Assembly (NCBI GenBank): GCA_009746045.1
Contig: RPFO01000165.1
Coordinates: 6,370,189-6,411,403, forward strand
From: Mesostigma viride
Lineage: Eukaryota > Streptophyta > Mesostigmatophyceae > Mesostigmatales > Mesostigmataceae
Reading direction: 5' to 3'
Length of the DNA stretch: 41,215 nt
Shown: positions 10,323 to 20,425 of the stretch, one piece after another
Numbering within the stretch: position 1 is the stretch's first letter
How the letters are laid out: each line of letters starts with the position of its first letter
Program-made: the position numbers and the translations under genes
Notes under the pieces: generated by a model
Told to the model about the DNA's origin: nothing
Seen by the model: only the letters and a program-made list of their open reading frames with translations
Database searches by the model: none

Positions 10323-12596
10323 CGGTACGTCATAGTAGTATTGGCTTCATCAGCGCCGGCGCCACCGACGATATAATCTGAAGCGTCTGGCCCCGGCCTG
10401 CATTCCTACCCTGCATACGCAGTGCCCACCACCTGCACGTACTGCACTTGTCAGTCCATCTGCCTAGATCATGCACACAGCCTAGGAAGTGCTGGTGAAA
10501 GGTGCATGCACCGCCCCGGAGGGTGACGGATGCCAAGAAGCGAGACCAGACACGCACATATGCACGCCTTTATACATGTCGTTGACATTATTGATGCCGA
10601 TAATTTTTGTGCTCATTATTATATACTACGTATTATGGACAATAAGACCTGGTACAGTGCGCTTGATTCGTGACATTCTCTAGTGCATGCAGGCAAGTGC
10701 TTATGACAGTTGGGTACACATGCATCAATGCCCAGTGGTCAATACACAGAGTACCAGTATTCTGCTACCTATGCAGCTAACAGGTATCTCAAATTCATGT
10801 CCTAATGCGGCACTTCAGAGCTGCGCAATTTGGATATCAAACCACGATGGTCCCTCAAGGTGCAAGGTATGATATGCCAGCACCTATCAATAGTCGCAAG
10901 TATTCTCCGATACCGTACTGAGCCGGTCATTGCACGTGATCCACACACACACACACACACTCACCTCTTCATTCAAGGCAGGACAGCCGCGCAACTTTTC
11001 TCCCCTGCCCCCCCTTGCCCCCCTGGCACGCGCCGGCCACTCCCGGTTCCCGGCTCCCTGACGTCCCGCTCCTCATGCTGGGTCCCTCCGGCCGTGTGGG
11101 CCCGGCCCTGTCACACACACAGTGTGGCAAGTGCAGTCACACACATACCACACCCTGTGGGTCCATAAAATGATTTGCATTTAACAATCCATGGTTGATA
11201 TGGCCCTAACATACTGACTGGACAGAAGTTGTCTCACTAAAGATTATTAAGAGCCCAAGGGTGGCCATACTGCATCCGCCACGCTTTTGCTACACCGAAG
11301 CTTTAATATTGCACCCACAGTTGCGCCCACACCATGATGCGGAGAGAGCGCTCTGTGGCCTGCCCGCTTAGGGTGCCAGTGAGAGAAGCTAGTGAGAGAG
11401 AGCGCACTAGGGCGCTCTCCCTCCTTCTCATCGTGTGCAGGGGTTAAAGGTTCCTTCATTGGTACCCACGTGAAAGCAGTCTACGTGATAATGAATCAAT
11501 TTATTAAGGGTGGCCATGTTTCGCTGTCCTACGGTCCATCATAGACTGCATGTCATGGGCTGTCATGGGGCTTGCCTGTACCCTGGTATGGTATTGAGCA
11601 CCACCTACTGCTCCAGGGCACCCACAACCAACCTAGCCACCCCACGATGATGACGGGTGCAACCTCATCAGGTCTCGCCAACTTCAGACGACCGGATGCG
11701 GGCCCCGGGCTTGGTTTGTACTGCTCCTCACGCTCCTGCTAGCGCCAACAGGGGGGACTCCACGCTGATGCGGTGGCTGGCCCTAGCTCCACCCCTTGAA
11801 CCAGCTGAGGGCAAATACTATTCTGGCTATCTACTAGAGGATGACCTTGTCCAGCAAGACCCATCTGTGCGGGTGGCACGCAGGCACGATTGCGCACCAT
11901 GTCAATACGGTTGGCAAGGAAGGAAGCCAAAGGGCATGCAAGTACTCGCAAGGTGTATCATAGCGTTGCAGCACAGAGCAGAGATCCTCAACAACTGCAG
12001 CACAATACCTTGACTGCAATTAGAAGAGTTAGAGAGAGAGTCTTGCATTCAACTCTGTGTGGCAACAAGTGGTCATCAATGATGTAGTGCGGGCGACCAT
12101 AGCCTGCGGTGAAGTGGCGTGCACAACAGGTCTGGCACAACAGGCAACGCAAAGGTGTAAGTTGGCGACTATTCAATATCAACAGCAGGGGATCAGCGAC
12201 ATCAGCGAGGGCCATTAGTTAGAGATCTTGCTACAAAATCAAGGGCATCATGACAAAGAGCTATACACCGATACCCCACACCAGGTATTTATGACTGGGG
12301 AAGTGGGTGCAGGGAAGAGCTTCCACCGCTGCACGCCTGGGTGAGCAGCTCTGCAATGAAAAAAACATGCCGCGTGCGTCACAAAAAGCAGGGTTAAAGC
12401 ACTTAACCAGGAAAGACCTAAATGTGCCAAACATAGTTATTCCACGGTCAGTTACTGTTGCTTATAAAACAAGAAAGTTCTCAAGAACAAGGAACAATGA
12501 GACGGCCAGCCGCAGGACCTCCCCCGAGAAGCCCAAGGCCTACTGGGGGGCAGGGACCTATACATCAACAGAAGGCCAAACAAGGGACTAGCAAGC

Positions 12597-12957
12597 CATG
12601 TCGAGGACTGATGAGCTTGAGGACATGAAGGTACGTGCCGCCATTACAAAAAGAAGCTTTCTTGGGAGTAAGAAGCAATGGGACAGCTAGCCAGCTCTCA
12701 ATAATGGACTGGCAAGCCATGTCGAGGACTGATGCGCTTGAGGACATGAAGGTACGTGTCAACATTACAAAAAGAAGCTTTCTTGGGAGTAAGAAGCAAT
12801 GGGACAGCTAGCCAGCTCTCAATAATGGACTGGCAAGCCATGTCGAGGACTGATGCGCTTGAGGACATGAAGGTACGTGTCAACATTACAACAAGAAAAC
12901 TTTCTCGGGATCAAGGAGAAATGGGACAGCTAGCCAGCGCCCAATAAAGGACTAGCA
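12597..12957. repeat. Tandem repeat, about 120 bp unit, three copies
   Basis: Units start with the motif CATGTCGAGGACTGATG near 12597, 12717 and 12838, followed by a GAAGCTTTCTTGGGAGTAAG stretch in the first two and a diverged version in the third. Copy 1 of the large repeat has a single such unit near 1846-1965. Confidence 0.8.
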
Positions 12958-13646
12958 AGCCGTGTCGAGGAGCCAGAGTCTAGGGCTGCAAGTCCAAGTG
13001 TGTAGTGCGCTTGAAGACATGAAGGTACCTGCACAACACGCATGCATGATTTCGGCAGGCAGGCAGCGACATACCCACTGTGCCCCGTAGGGAGGTTTTG
13101 TCAGACTCAATAATAACCTTCTGGTGATTTTCTTCTGCAATACTGCAGCCATGGTTGACCAGCACCCAGCACCTACTGCGTGAGCAGCAGGATGGCCAAC
13201 GCGGACGCCAGCAGCGCCGCCATGGCCACGGTGCCCCCCCGGCGCAGCCCCTCGCTCCCCCCTTGCTCCACACGGCCCAGCACGAGCTCCAGCACACACG
13301 CGAACGTGCCCAGCTCGCAAGCAAGAGAGGACAGCTCTGGAACCGCGACCGCACGGCTGGCCAGCGGCTGCGCATATTGGAAGATGCTGAAGCCACAAGT
13401 CATATTCTGGACTTAAGTAATTACCAACATTTCTTATTTTTATTTAGCTTCCACCCTGCGTGTAGGGAAGGCCTGCACTGGGTGCCTGGGCTAGCCGGTG
13501 TCGTTGGGGTACCCGGCCGGCTATCGCTGCCAATGCGCAGCATCTTTCTTGGAGGGGGGGTTGCCACCTCGGCTTGTGTGGGTTGTTCGCCGTTCGGGGT
13601 GCTCGAAACAGTAATCAGGTCCCGTACCTGCGGACTGTTAACACGC

Positions 13647-13913
13647 GGGAGTCGGTTCATCAACGCACAGGGACAGGAGTAGGCTTCCACGAGGAAAGAG
13701 GATGGTCAACAACGGGAGTCGGTTCATCAACGCACAGGGACAGGAGTAGGCTTCCACAAGGAAAGAGGATGGTCAACAACGGGAGTCGGTTCATCAACGC
13801 ACAGGGACGGCATAGGCTTCCACGAGGAAAGAGGATGGTCAACAACGGGAGTCGGTTCATCAACGCACAGGGACAGGAGTAGGCTTCCACGAGGAAAGAG
13901 GGTGGTCAACAAC
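13647..13913. repeat. 67-bp minisatellite, four copies
   Basis: Units begin at 13647, 13714, 13781 and 13847 (spacing 67, 67, 66). This is the same unit as at 2633-2763, expanded here. Confidence 0.9.
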
Positions 13914-14381
13914 TAAAGATCTTTGGCGGCATGTATCTTTGCCGTGACCATACGAGGTACAACGCCTTCTATGTCTCTGAAAGGACTCACTTCAGCCCTT
14001 TTCTGTTGGCAAGCGAGGGTTACTCGATAGGCCTGTTTAGGTTGGCATGCCCAGTGGTGTGCAGCCAACCAAGATGCCCTTGTAAGCTGGCCCCATCATG
14101 GGTACCGAATGTTGGACCAAATGAGCATGGGCTGATCGTGGGGGTGGCACGCACACATCGGAAACTTGACTTGTTACAGGCACCAGCGCGCACAGCATGC
14201 GTTCGTTGGAACATATCCGCTAGACCCTCTCCTTGTTACCTGGTCAATCATGTTTGGGCAGAGCACAGGATAGGGTAGGCAGTGGCGATAATGGTGGCCA
14301 CCATTTTAACAATAAATATCCACTGACTATTCAATTTCAATAGCAAAACCAGCGATAAATAAGGAGTTGCTTTGCAAAGCC

Positions 14382-14410
14382 GTGGTGGTGGTGATGGTCT
14401 GGGTGGTGGT

Positions 14411-14450
<40 letters not shown>

Positions 14451-14529
14451 GTGGTGGTGGTGGTGGTGGTGGTGGTGGTGGTGGTGGTGGTGGCGGCGGC
14501 GGCGGCGGCGGCGCGGCGGCGGCGGCGGC

Positions 14530-14560
<31 letters not shown>

Positions 14561-14688
14561 GGCGGCGGCGGCGGCGCGGCGGCGGCGGCGGTGGTGGTGG
14601 TGGTGGTGGTGGTGGTGGTGGTGGTGGTGGTGGTGGTGGTGGTGGTGGTGGTGGTGGTGGTGGTGGTGGTGGTGGTGGTGGTGGTGGC
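14382..14688. repeat. Mixed GGT/GGC triplet array
   Basis: GGT blocks alternate with GGC blocks and with single-C frame breaks (CGGCGGCGCGGCGG). It corresponds to the purer GGT array at 3414-4040. Reading frames through it are homopolymers and not genes. Confidence 0.93.
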
Positions 14689-15100
14689 AGCGGCGGTGAT
14701 AGCTGAGGGCCCCCAAGCAATCCTTTTCTCTGCAATATAATGATTGTCTAAACCTTTCATCAACTCAGCTTTTAGGATCCCGCTTGCCTAATCGTAGCGG
14801 CACTGGCGTTGCGGGAGGGCACACATACCAATGGCCCTTGTTTGCCGCTGCATCCATGGCGTAGATGAGCAGTTCCAGTGGCGCAGGATGCGCCCCCCAC
14901 TGTGCAATCGTGCTAGGGCAGGACAGGCAAGACATTGTCTGAACACCAGTTGCGGAGACATAAAGCTTAGCACCATGGGGGCGCGTAGGATGGCTCCATT
15001 TAACGACAATTGCGACTCCATGACCTGATCGGAAATAATCATGACACAGGACCGAGTAAGTTTCCAGAAGACTCATTATAAAGGACAGGAAGCAACTTAG

Positions 15101-15866
15101 AGGAGGAGGAGGAGGAGGAGGAGGAGGAGGAGGAGGAGGAGGAGGAGGAGGAGGAGGAGGAGGAGGAGGAGGAGGAGGAGGAGGAGGAGGAGGAGGAGGA
15201 GGAGGAGGAGGAGGAGGAGGAGGAGGAGGAGGAGGAGGAGGAGGAGGAGGAGGAGGAGGAGGAGGAGGAGGAGGAGGAGGAGGAGGAGGAGGAGGAGGAG
15301 GAGGAGGAGGAGGAGGAGGAGGAGGAGGAGGAGGAGGAGGAGGAGGAGGAGGAGGAGGAGGAGGAGGAGGAGGAGGAGGAGGAGGAGGAGGAGGAGGAGG
15401 AGGAGGAGGAGGAGGAGGAGGAGGAGGAGGAGGAGGAGGAGGAGGAGGAGGAGGAGGAGGAGGAGGAGGAGGAGGAGGAGGAGGAGGAGGAGGAGGAGGA
15501 GGAGGAGGAGGAGGAGGAGGAGGAGGAGGAGGAGGAGGAGGAGGAGGAGGAGGAGGAGGAGGAGGAGGAGGAGGAGGAGGAGGAGGAGGAGGAGGAGGAG
15601 GAGGAGGAGGAGGAGGAGGAGGAGGAGGAGGAGGAGGAGGAGGAGGAGGAGGAGGAGGAGGAGGAGGAGGAGGAGGAGGAGGAGGAGGAGGAGGAGGAGG
15701 AGGAGGAGGAGGAGGAGGAGGAGGAGGAGGAGGAGGAGGAGGAGGAGGAGGAGGAGGAGGAGGAGGAGGAGGAGGAGGAGGAGGAGGAGGAGGAGGAGGA
15801 GGAGGAGGAGGAGGAGGAGGAGGAGGAGGAGGAGGAGGAGGAGGAGGAGGAGGAGGAGGAGGAGGA
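15101..15866. repeat. (AGG)n triplet array, about 255 units
   Basis: Uninterrupted AGG for about 766 bases. It lies 240 bases before the viral junction and corresponds to the 89-unit array at 4108-4374. Confidence 0.95.
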
Positions 15867-16108
15867 GCGGCATGGAAATACTAACACTTTAACTAAATAG
15901 AGTTATGAAAACAAAAAACAGGCTCGCCAGTCACAACTATACATGCCGTTGAGCCAAGCAGATAACAACTCCAAATGCCGCTATGTTGCTGGGATACAAC
16001 TTGCGGACTATGCTCACAAACAGCATCAGCTCCCCTGCTGATATAAAAGCGATGATACACCACGCTCACGCCCAGCAGCGTTATCCCCGTCGCCAGATCT
16101 CTCCCTCT

Positions 16109-16110
16109 CC
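16109..16110. other. Host-virus junction
   Basis: Up to 16109 the sequence matches the first copy of the host repeat (4628); from 16110 it matches the reverse complement of the right palindrome arm (ending 21258). The only ambiguity is a base or two. The host base context is TCTC, the viral end CTAG. The opposite flank is outside the window, so a target-site duplication cannot be tested. Confidence 0.8.
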
Positions 16111-16229
16111 TAGCCCGGGCCGACCCGACCCCCTGTCGGCCCCCTGTCAGCCCGCTTTTCAAAGTATGACAGCTGGCACTCTAATGCTGGCACACTAGCA
16201 GAAAAAAGTGTAGGTGTGATATAGGTATC

Positions 16230-16799
16230 ATGCCAGTAAAACGAATGTTCCCGGCTGGCGACCCGCCTGGCCGTCATCATCTAGGCGTGATCAACCAATT
16301 CAACCGCAACCTGTACGAGCTCCGGCTTGAAGCCATGCGCAGGAATATGCGCGTCGTTGAACGGCAAAGAGCAATCGAGGCCGAAATGGCCGCCCAGGCC
16401 CAGGCCCAGGCCATAGCCCAAGCAGCGGCCGGCCAGCTGCAGTGGGTGGTGGAGGTGCACGAGCAGCAACAACACCGCACGCGACGACGTGTACGGCGGA
16501 CCAAGAGGCGCCGGGGGGGAAGCGCTAGGGCCCGTGACCCTTGCAATTTTGTCCCTTGCAATAGATATAGACGATGGAAGAGGGCACGTCCCCACCCGGT
16601 CCACGCACGTACCGCGCCGAAAAATGAAGGCGGACGGCACGTACTACACCCCCCCGCCCCCGCCACCTCCTCCCGGCCCGGTGCTTCGGGCACTCAAGTA
16701 CATCGTGCAGTCCCCGCTGGGGGCCCCACTCCGGTTTCTGGTGACGTACGGGGTAGAGGGAGACGGGTTTGTAGGGCCTACGAGGGATGTTCAGACTGA
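16230..16799 (+). CDS. Basic Ala/Gln-rich viral protein, left-arm copy (C-terminus altered)
   Basis: The frame opens at an ATG after an AT-rich stretch with GATATAGGTATC, a plausible promoter. Residues 20-70 are predicted helical and rich in Ala, Gln and Glu (repeated AQAQA). Residues 82-125 are strongly basic (RRRVRRTKRRR), suggesting nucleic-acid or membrane-surface binding. The right-arm copy (20740-21138) stops after 132 residues in an ATGA overlap with the next gene. Here a one-base shorter G run near 16609 carries the frame on to 189 residues over the next gene. The overlap arrangement makes the 132-residue form more likely to be correct. No family recognised. Confidence 0.6.
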   Translation: MPVKRMFPAGDPPGRHHLGVINQFNRNLYELRLEAMRRNMRVVERQRAIEAEMAAQAQAQAIAQAAAGQLQWVVEVHEQQQHRTRRRVRRTKRRRGGSARARDPCNFVPCNRYRRWKRARPHPVHARTAPKNEGGRHVLHPPAPATSSRPGASGTQVHRAVPAGGPTPVSGDVRGRGRRVCRAYEGCSD

Positions 16800-16995
16800 C
16801 CCTGTTGATGGCCGTGACCCTCGCGTTCTTCGTGTATTTCCTGGTCAAGATGTGGCGTCGCCCCGTCACGCTGGACTTCACCCCGGCCGTGGCGGCCGTA
16901 AAGAGGCTCCCCACTCCAAGCAGCGGGCCGACAGTGGGCTGAGTAATTATCCATCGCAGTATTATCCATCACCATGTTCATGCTATTGCTCGTGA
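16624..16995 (+). CDS. Proline-tract small viral protein, left-arm copy
   Basis: Opens with MKADGTYYT, then eight prolines, then a mildly hydrophobic stretch (VLRALKYIVQSPLGAPLRFL). The frame gives 123 residues here, where the C run has seven bases. In the right arm it has six and the frame ends after 39 residues. The last half overlaps two other small frames and looks non-natural, so the real C-terminus is uncertain. The start codon overlaps the stop of the preceding gene as seen in the right arm (ATGA). Function unknown. Confidence 0.4.
   Translation: MKADGTYYTPPPPPPPPGPVLRALKYIVQSPLGAPLRFLVTYGVEGDGFVGPTRDVQTDPVDGRDPRVLRVFPGQDVASPRHAGLHPGRGGRKEAPHSKQRADSGLSNYPSQYYPSPCSCYCS
16787..16942 (+). 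CDS. Small single-pass membrane protein, left-arm copy
   Basis: A 51-residue frame starting MFRLTLLMAVTLAFFVYFL: an N-terminal transmembrane helix of about 20 residues followed by a short basic turn (KMWRRP) and a hydrophilic tail. It is identical in the right arm (20426-20581), which supports it being real. It could instead be the C-terminal half of the proline-tract protein at 16624 joined by a frameshift. Small membrane proteins of this kind are common in giant-virus virions. Confidence 0.5.
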   Translation: MFRLTLLMAVTLAFFVYFLVKMWRRPVTLDFTPAVAAVKRLPTPSSGPTVG

Positions 16996-17453
16996 TCATC
17001 CTGCTGTTTGTGATCTTCATGATGCGTAACATGCCCGAACCCGCTACCCCCCCCTCGGACCCCGGTGCAGCCGCCGTGGCGTACGAGGCCACCCCCAACC
17101 CGGAGCCGGACAGCACGGCCGCGGCCCCCGCGAACACGGTAGACCCCCGCGCGCCTGAGGAGAAGGCCGAGCGCGTGCGCTTCAAGGAGGCGATACCCGG
17201 AATGGTCACCAACGTGCAGGCGATGATCGTGGACAGCGTGAACCCCGTGTCCATGTTGGGCGGCCTCATGAGCGGGTTCGGCATGATTCCCAACAAGGCG
17301 GCCGACAAGGTCAGCAAGGCGGGCGCCAAGATCACCAAGGCCGTGGTGGGGCACACCCCGGGCGGTGCGCTGATGCAGGCGTTCAAGGAGAAGAAGAGCG
17401 CGCGGTGCAAGGCCAAGAAGTTCTTCAGCTGGGGGTTCGCCAAGTGCAAGTAG
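16974..17453 (+). CDS. Membrane-anchored virion-like protein, left-arm copy
   Basis: 159 residues. Residues 1-17 (MFMLLLVIILLFVIFMM) form a strong transmembrane or signal-anchor segment. Residues 20-65 are Pro/Ala-rich and acidic. Residues 66-140 hold small-residue, Gly-rich segments (SMLGGLMSGFGMIPNKAADK), and the tail is Lys/Cys-rich (KKFFSWGFAKCK). This resembles small virion membrane proteins of large DNA viruses in composition, not by a named family. The right-arm copy is frameshifted by a C8 to C7 change, so this copy is probably the correct one. Confidence 0.7.
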   Translation: MFMLLLVIILLFVIFMMRNMPEPATPPSDPGAAAVAYEATPNPEPDSTAAAPANTVDPRAPEEKAERVRFKEAIPGMVTNVQAMIVDSVNPVSMLGGLMSGFGMIPNKAADKVSKAGAKITKAVVGHTPGGALMQAFKEKKSARCKAKKFFSWGFAKCK

Positions 17454-18047
17454 CGCCGAGGGGCGGGAGCAGCGGGAGAGCTTGGATGTTCTTCTCCCCC
17501 CCGTTTTTGAGAAGCCTATCCACGATCTCGCTCGAAACGGGATTCTCACCCCCGCCAGTTTTTTTGGCAAGGAGAAGCCTATCCAACAACATTGCTCGAT
17601 AATGCCCGGAGAGGGCGTCTTAAATTTGTTCGATGGTCGAGCAGGGTTTAAGAGGAGGGGAATTTGGATAGTCTTCTTTTGGTAGTCTTCTTTTTGGAGA
17701 GAAAAAAAAAGTATTTTATGGCGTAAGGAATTTTTTTGGGGGGGGGTATAGGCTATAGGGTATAGGCCTGGGGGGAATAATAGTTGCGGCCGGGCCCGAA
17801 AAAGAAGCCTATCCAAGAGAAGCCTATCCACGAACATTGCCCGAGAACTGCGGGAGAGGGCGTCTTAAATTTACTCAACCCCTCACCAGGGGTTGTCAGG
17901 GGTCGAGTTTGGATAGTCTTCTCTTTTTTTTCCTGGTGACGGATGGATGGGCCGGGGTTGGCAGGGGTTGTATTGGATAGGCTTCTCTTTTTTGGGTCGG
18001 AGAAGGCTATCCAAGGCGGGGCCGTGTTGAGAGCCCCCGAAAAAAAA
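17454..18047. other. Non-coding iterated-motif block, left arm
   Basis: Holds about eight copies of a 13-bp motif of the type GAGAAGCCTATCC or its reverse GGATAGTCTTCTC (17509, 17572, 17666, 17802, 17817, 17911, 17975, 18000). The last two face each other as a stem with a 12-base loop. The box GGGCGTCTTAAATTT occurs twice (near 17610 and 17858), each followed by a reverse motif. Mirrored at 19322-19915 and present as a diverged third copy at 21455-22017. Candidate for origin iterons, recombination or packaging sites; no function is shown. Confidence 0.7.
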
Positions 18048-18200
18048 ATGTCCGCAGTGGTTAATGGATGCGGCCGCCACCCCCCCGTGGGCCGGCCTGC
18101 AGTGGTGGACGCCCCCGCCAAGTGGGTGATGCGCGACGGGAAGATCGTGCTTGCCACCCCGGTCGATGTGCCCGCTGACGTGAGCAAAGACGAGCGATGA
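18048..18200 (+). CDS. Small hypothetical viral protein, left-arm copy
   Basis: A 50-residue frame, MSAVVNGCGRHPPVGRP onward, ending with acidic VSKDER. The right-arm copy (19241-19321) shifts frame at a C7/C6 run and is shorter, so this version is only tentatively the real one. No domain seen. Confidence 0.35.
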   Translation: MSAVVNGCGRHPPVGRPAVVDAPAKWVMRDGKIVLATPVDVPADVSKDER

Positions 18201-18684
18201 CGTCAGCAAGTATACAGCACACCTACGTCCCGGCACACCCCGCCCCGGGTTGTGGAGGGGTGGCGCTGCGCCTCCCCGAACAGTGGTGGTGACAGATGCC
18301 AGCAAAGATACCGTAAGATTCCAAACGACATCCCGCGCGCTCCGCGCCGCCGATGATGGTGACAGGGCAGCGAAGAGGCATGCAGCGTGCCACGTGTCCG
18401 ATTTCTATTGGCTAAATGCAAAAAAGCCCCCATCACACACCGATTCGGGTGGTGACAGGGGCCAGTGGGTGACAGACGCCAGCATAAGTGTCAATCTTTG
18501 AAAAATGATCACACGCCGAGCGGTGGTTACCAGGGGAGGTGTCAGAGTTTGGCAGCATAAGGGCAAAAAAAATATCTAAAGTGACAGTATATAAGTACCT
18601 TCCAACAGGAAGAGACCGGACTTTGACACCGGGTGTCAAAGTTTGACAGGGACCCCCTGGCTCCTCCCCGCCCGGATTCAGTGG
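18201..18684. other. TGACA-box cluster flanking the palindrome centre
   Basis: About ten TGACA or TGTCA elements lie within 400 bases of the centre, several in a larger unit close to GTGACAGACGCCAGCATAAG (18288, 18469; weaker at 18539). Next to the centre is TTTGACACCGGGTGTCAAA, a palindrome of its own. A TATA-like GTATATAAGTACC sits at 18588. No protein frame is supported. It is the sequence expected to hold telomere-end functions if the palindrome is a replication junction. Confidence 0.6.
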
Positions 18685-19240
18685 CCACTGAATCCGGGCG
18701 GGGAGGAGCCAGGGGGTCCCTGTCAAACTTTGACACCCGGTGTCAAAGTCCGGTCTCTTCCTGTTGGAAGGTACTTATATACTGTCACTTTAGATATTTT
18801 TTTTGCCCTTATGCTGCCAAACTCTGACACCTCCCCTGGTAACCACCGCTCGGCGTGTGATCATTTTTCAAAGATTGACACTTATGCTGGCGTCTGTCAC
18901 CCACTGGCCCCTGTCACCACCCGAATCGGTGTGTGATGGGGGCTTTTTTGCATTTAGCCAATAGAAATCGGACACGTGGCACGCTGCATGCCTCTTCGCT
19001 GCCCTGTCACCATCATCGGCGGCGCGGAGCGCGCGGGATGTCGTTTGGAATCTTACGGTATCTTTGCTGGCATCTGTCACCACCACTGTTCGGGGAGGCG
19101 CAGCGCCACCCCTCCACAAACCCGGGGCGGGGTGTGCCGGGACGTAGGTGTGCTGTATACTTGCTGACGTCATCGCTCGTCTTTGCTCACGTCAGCGGGC
19201 ACATCGACCGGGGTGGCAAGCACGATCTTCCCGTCGCGCA

Positions 19241-19321
19241 TCACCCACTTGGCGGGGGCGTCCACCACTGCAGGCCGGCCCACGGGGGGTGGCGGCCGCA
19301 TCCATTAACCACTGCGGACAT
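19241..19321 (-). pseudogene. Right-arm copy of the 18048 small protein, frameshifted
   Basis: Mirror of 18048-18200. The C6 run near 19284, against C7 in the left arm, shifts the frame after about a dozen residues and ends it at 19241. Either a sequence error or the left copy is wrong. Confidence 0.35.
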
Positions 19322-19915
19322 TTTTTTTTCGGGGGCTCTCAACACGGCCCCGCCTTGGATAGCCTTCTCCGACCCAAAAAAGAGAAGCCTATCCAATACA
19401 ACCCCTGCCAACCCCGGCCCATCCATCCGTCACCAGGAAAAAAAAGAGAAGACTATCCAAACTCGACCCCTGACAACCCCTGGTGAGGGGTTGAGTAAAT
19501 TTAAGACGCCCTCTCCCGCAGTTCTCGGGCAATGTTCGTGGATAGGCTTCTCTTGGATAGGCTTCTTTTTCGGGCCCGGCCGCAACTATTATTCCCCCCA
19601 GGCCTATACCCTATAGCCTATACCCCCCCCCAAAAAAATTCCTTACGCCATAAAATACTTTTTTTTTCTCTCCAAAAAGAAGACTACCAAAAGAAGACTA
19701 TCCAAATTCCCCTCCTCTTAAACCCTGCTCGACCATCGAACAAATTTAAGACGCCCTCTCCGGGCATTATCGAGCAATGTTGTTGGATAGGCTTCTCCTT
19801 GCCAAAAAAACTGGCGGGGGTGAGAATCCCGTTTCGAGCGAGATCGTGGATAGGCTTCTCAAAAACGGGGGGGAGAAGAACATCCAAGCTCTCCCGCTGC
19901 TCCCGCCCCTCGGCG
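19322..19915. other. Non-coding iterated-motif block, right arm
   Basis: Mirror image of 17454-18047 with the same motif spacing. I found no length differences in its homopolymer runs compared with the left arm. Confidence 0.7.
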
Positions 19916-20394
19916 CTACTTGCACTTGGCGAACCCCCAGCTGAAGAACTTCTTGGCCTTGCACCGCGCGCTCTTCTTCTCCTTGAACGCCTGCATCAGC
20001 GCACCGCCCGGGGTGTGCCCCACCACGGCCTTGGTGATCTTGGCGCCCGCCTTGCTGACCTTGTCGGCCGCCTTGTTGGGAATCATGCCGAACCCGCTCA
20101 TGAGGCCGCCCAACATGGACACGGGGTTCACGCTGTCCACGATCATCGCCTGCACGTTGGTGACCATTCCGGGTATCGCCTCCTTGAAGCGCACGCGCTC
20201 GGCCTTCTCCTCAGGCGCGCGGGGGTCTACCGTGTTCGCGGGGGCCGCGGCCGTGCTGTCCGGCTCCGGGTTGGGGGTGGCCTCGTACGCCACGGCGGCT
20301 GCACCGGGGTCCGAGGGGGGGTAGCGGGTTCGGGCATGTTACGCATCATGAAGATCACAAACAGCAGGATGATCACGAGCAATAGCATGAACAT
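19916..20394 (-). pseudogene. Right-arm copy of the membrane-anchored virion-like protein, frameshifted
   Basis: Mirror of 16974-17453. It starts at the same ATG (20394) with the same hydrophobic anchor. The C7 run near 20313 breaks the frame that is open in the left arm; the downstream 120 residues are intact in another frame. Likely a one-base sequence error or a first step of decay. Confidence 0.6.
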
Positions 20395-20425
20395 GGTGAT
20401 GGATAATACTGCGATGGATAATTAC

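Larger units (their letters stand above)
8821..10749. other. Host spacer, low-complexity rich, no supported gene
   Basis: Contains a strongly T-rich pyrimidine tract (about 9309-9455), a short GT run (9518-9545), the tRNA-like relic at 9781-9842 and the CTCGTC array at 10231-10322. I see no coding region with a recognisable domain. Confidence 0.6.
10750..16109 (+). repeat. Large direct repeat, copy 2, truncated by viral insertion
   Basis: Second copy of the segment at 1-4628. It is longer mainly because of extra minisatellite units (12597-12957, 13647-13913) and a larger AGG array. Similarity to copy 1 ends at 16109: copy 1 reads on into TGCACACGGAG at 4629, whereas here CTAGCCCGGG begins, the outer end of the viral palindrome. 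No gene is supported inside it. Confidence 0.85.
16110..18684 (+). repeat. Viral terminal palindrome, left arm (2575 bp)
   Basis: Perfect mirror of 18685-21258 apart from five single-base indels. The centre is GTGG|CCAC with no spacer. Left/right differences: CCCGG against CCCGGG near 16609; C7 against C6 at 16649; C8 against C7 at 17047; C7 against C6 at 18079; GGTTG against GGTTTG near 18247. The net difference of one base agrees with the arm lengths. The arm carries five small reading frames and two non-coding blocks. Hairpin-ended linear viruses produce such inverted junctions during replication. A fold-back read artefact is the alternative. Confidence 0.95.

Noticed and set aside
13647-13913. 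Regularly spaced repeats that could suggest a CRISPR array
   Set aside because: The whole 67-bp unit repeats with no unique spacers, and the DNA is eukaryotic-looking.
15039-15887. 258- and 282-residue poly-Leu and poly-Ser frames
   Set aside because: Direct product of the AGG array.
17883-19616. Frames of 140-227 residues across the palindrome, e.g. 18933-19616
   Set aside because: They are mirrored in both arms, run through non-coding motif blocks and TGACA boxes, and show no protein-like composition.
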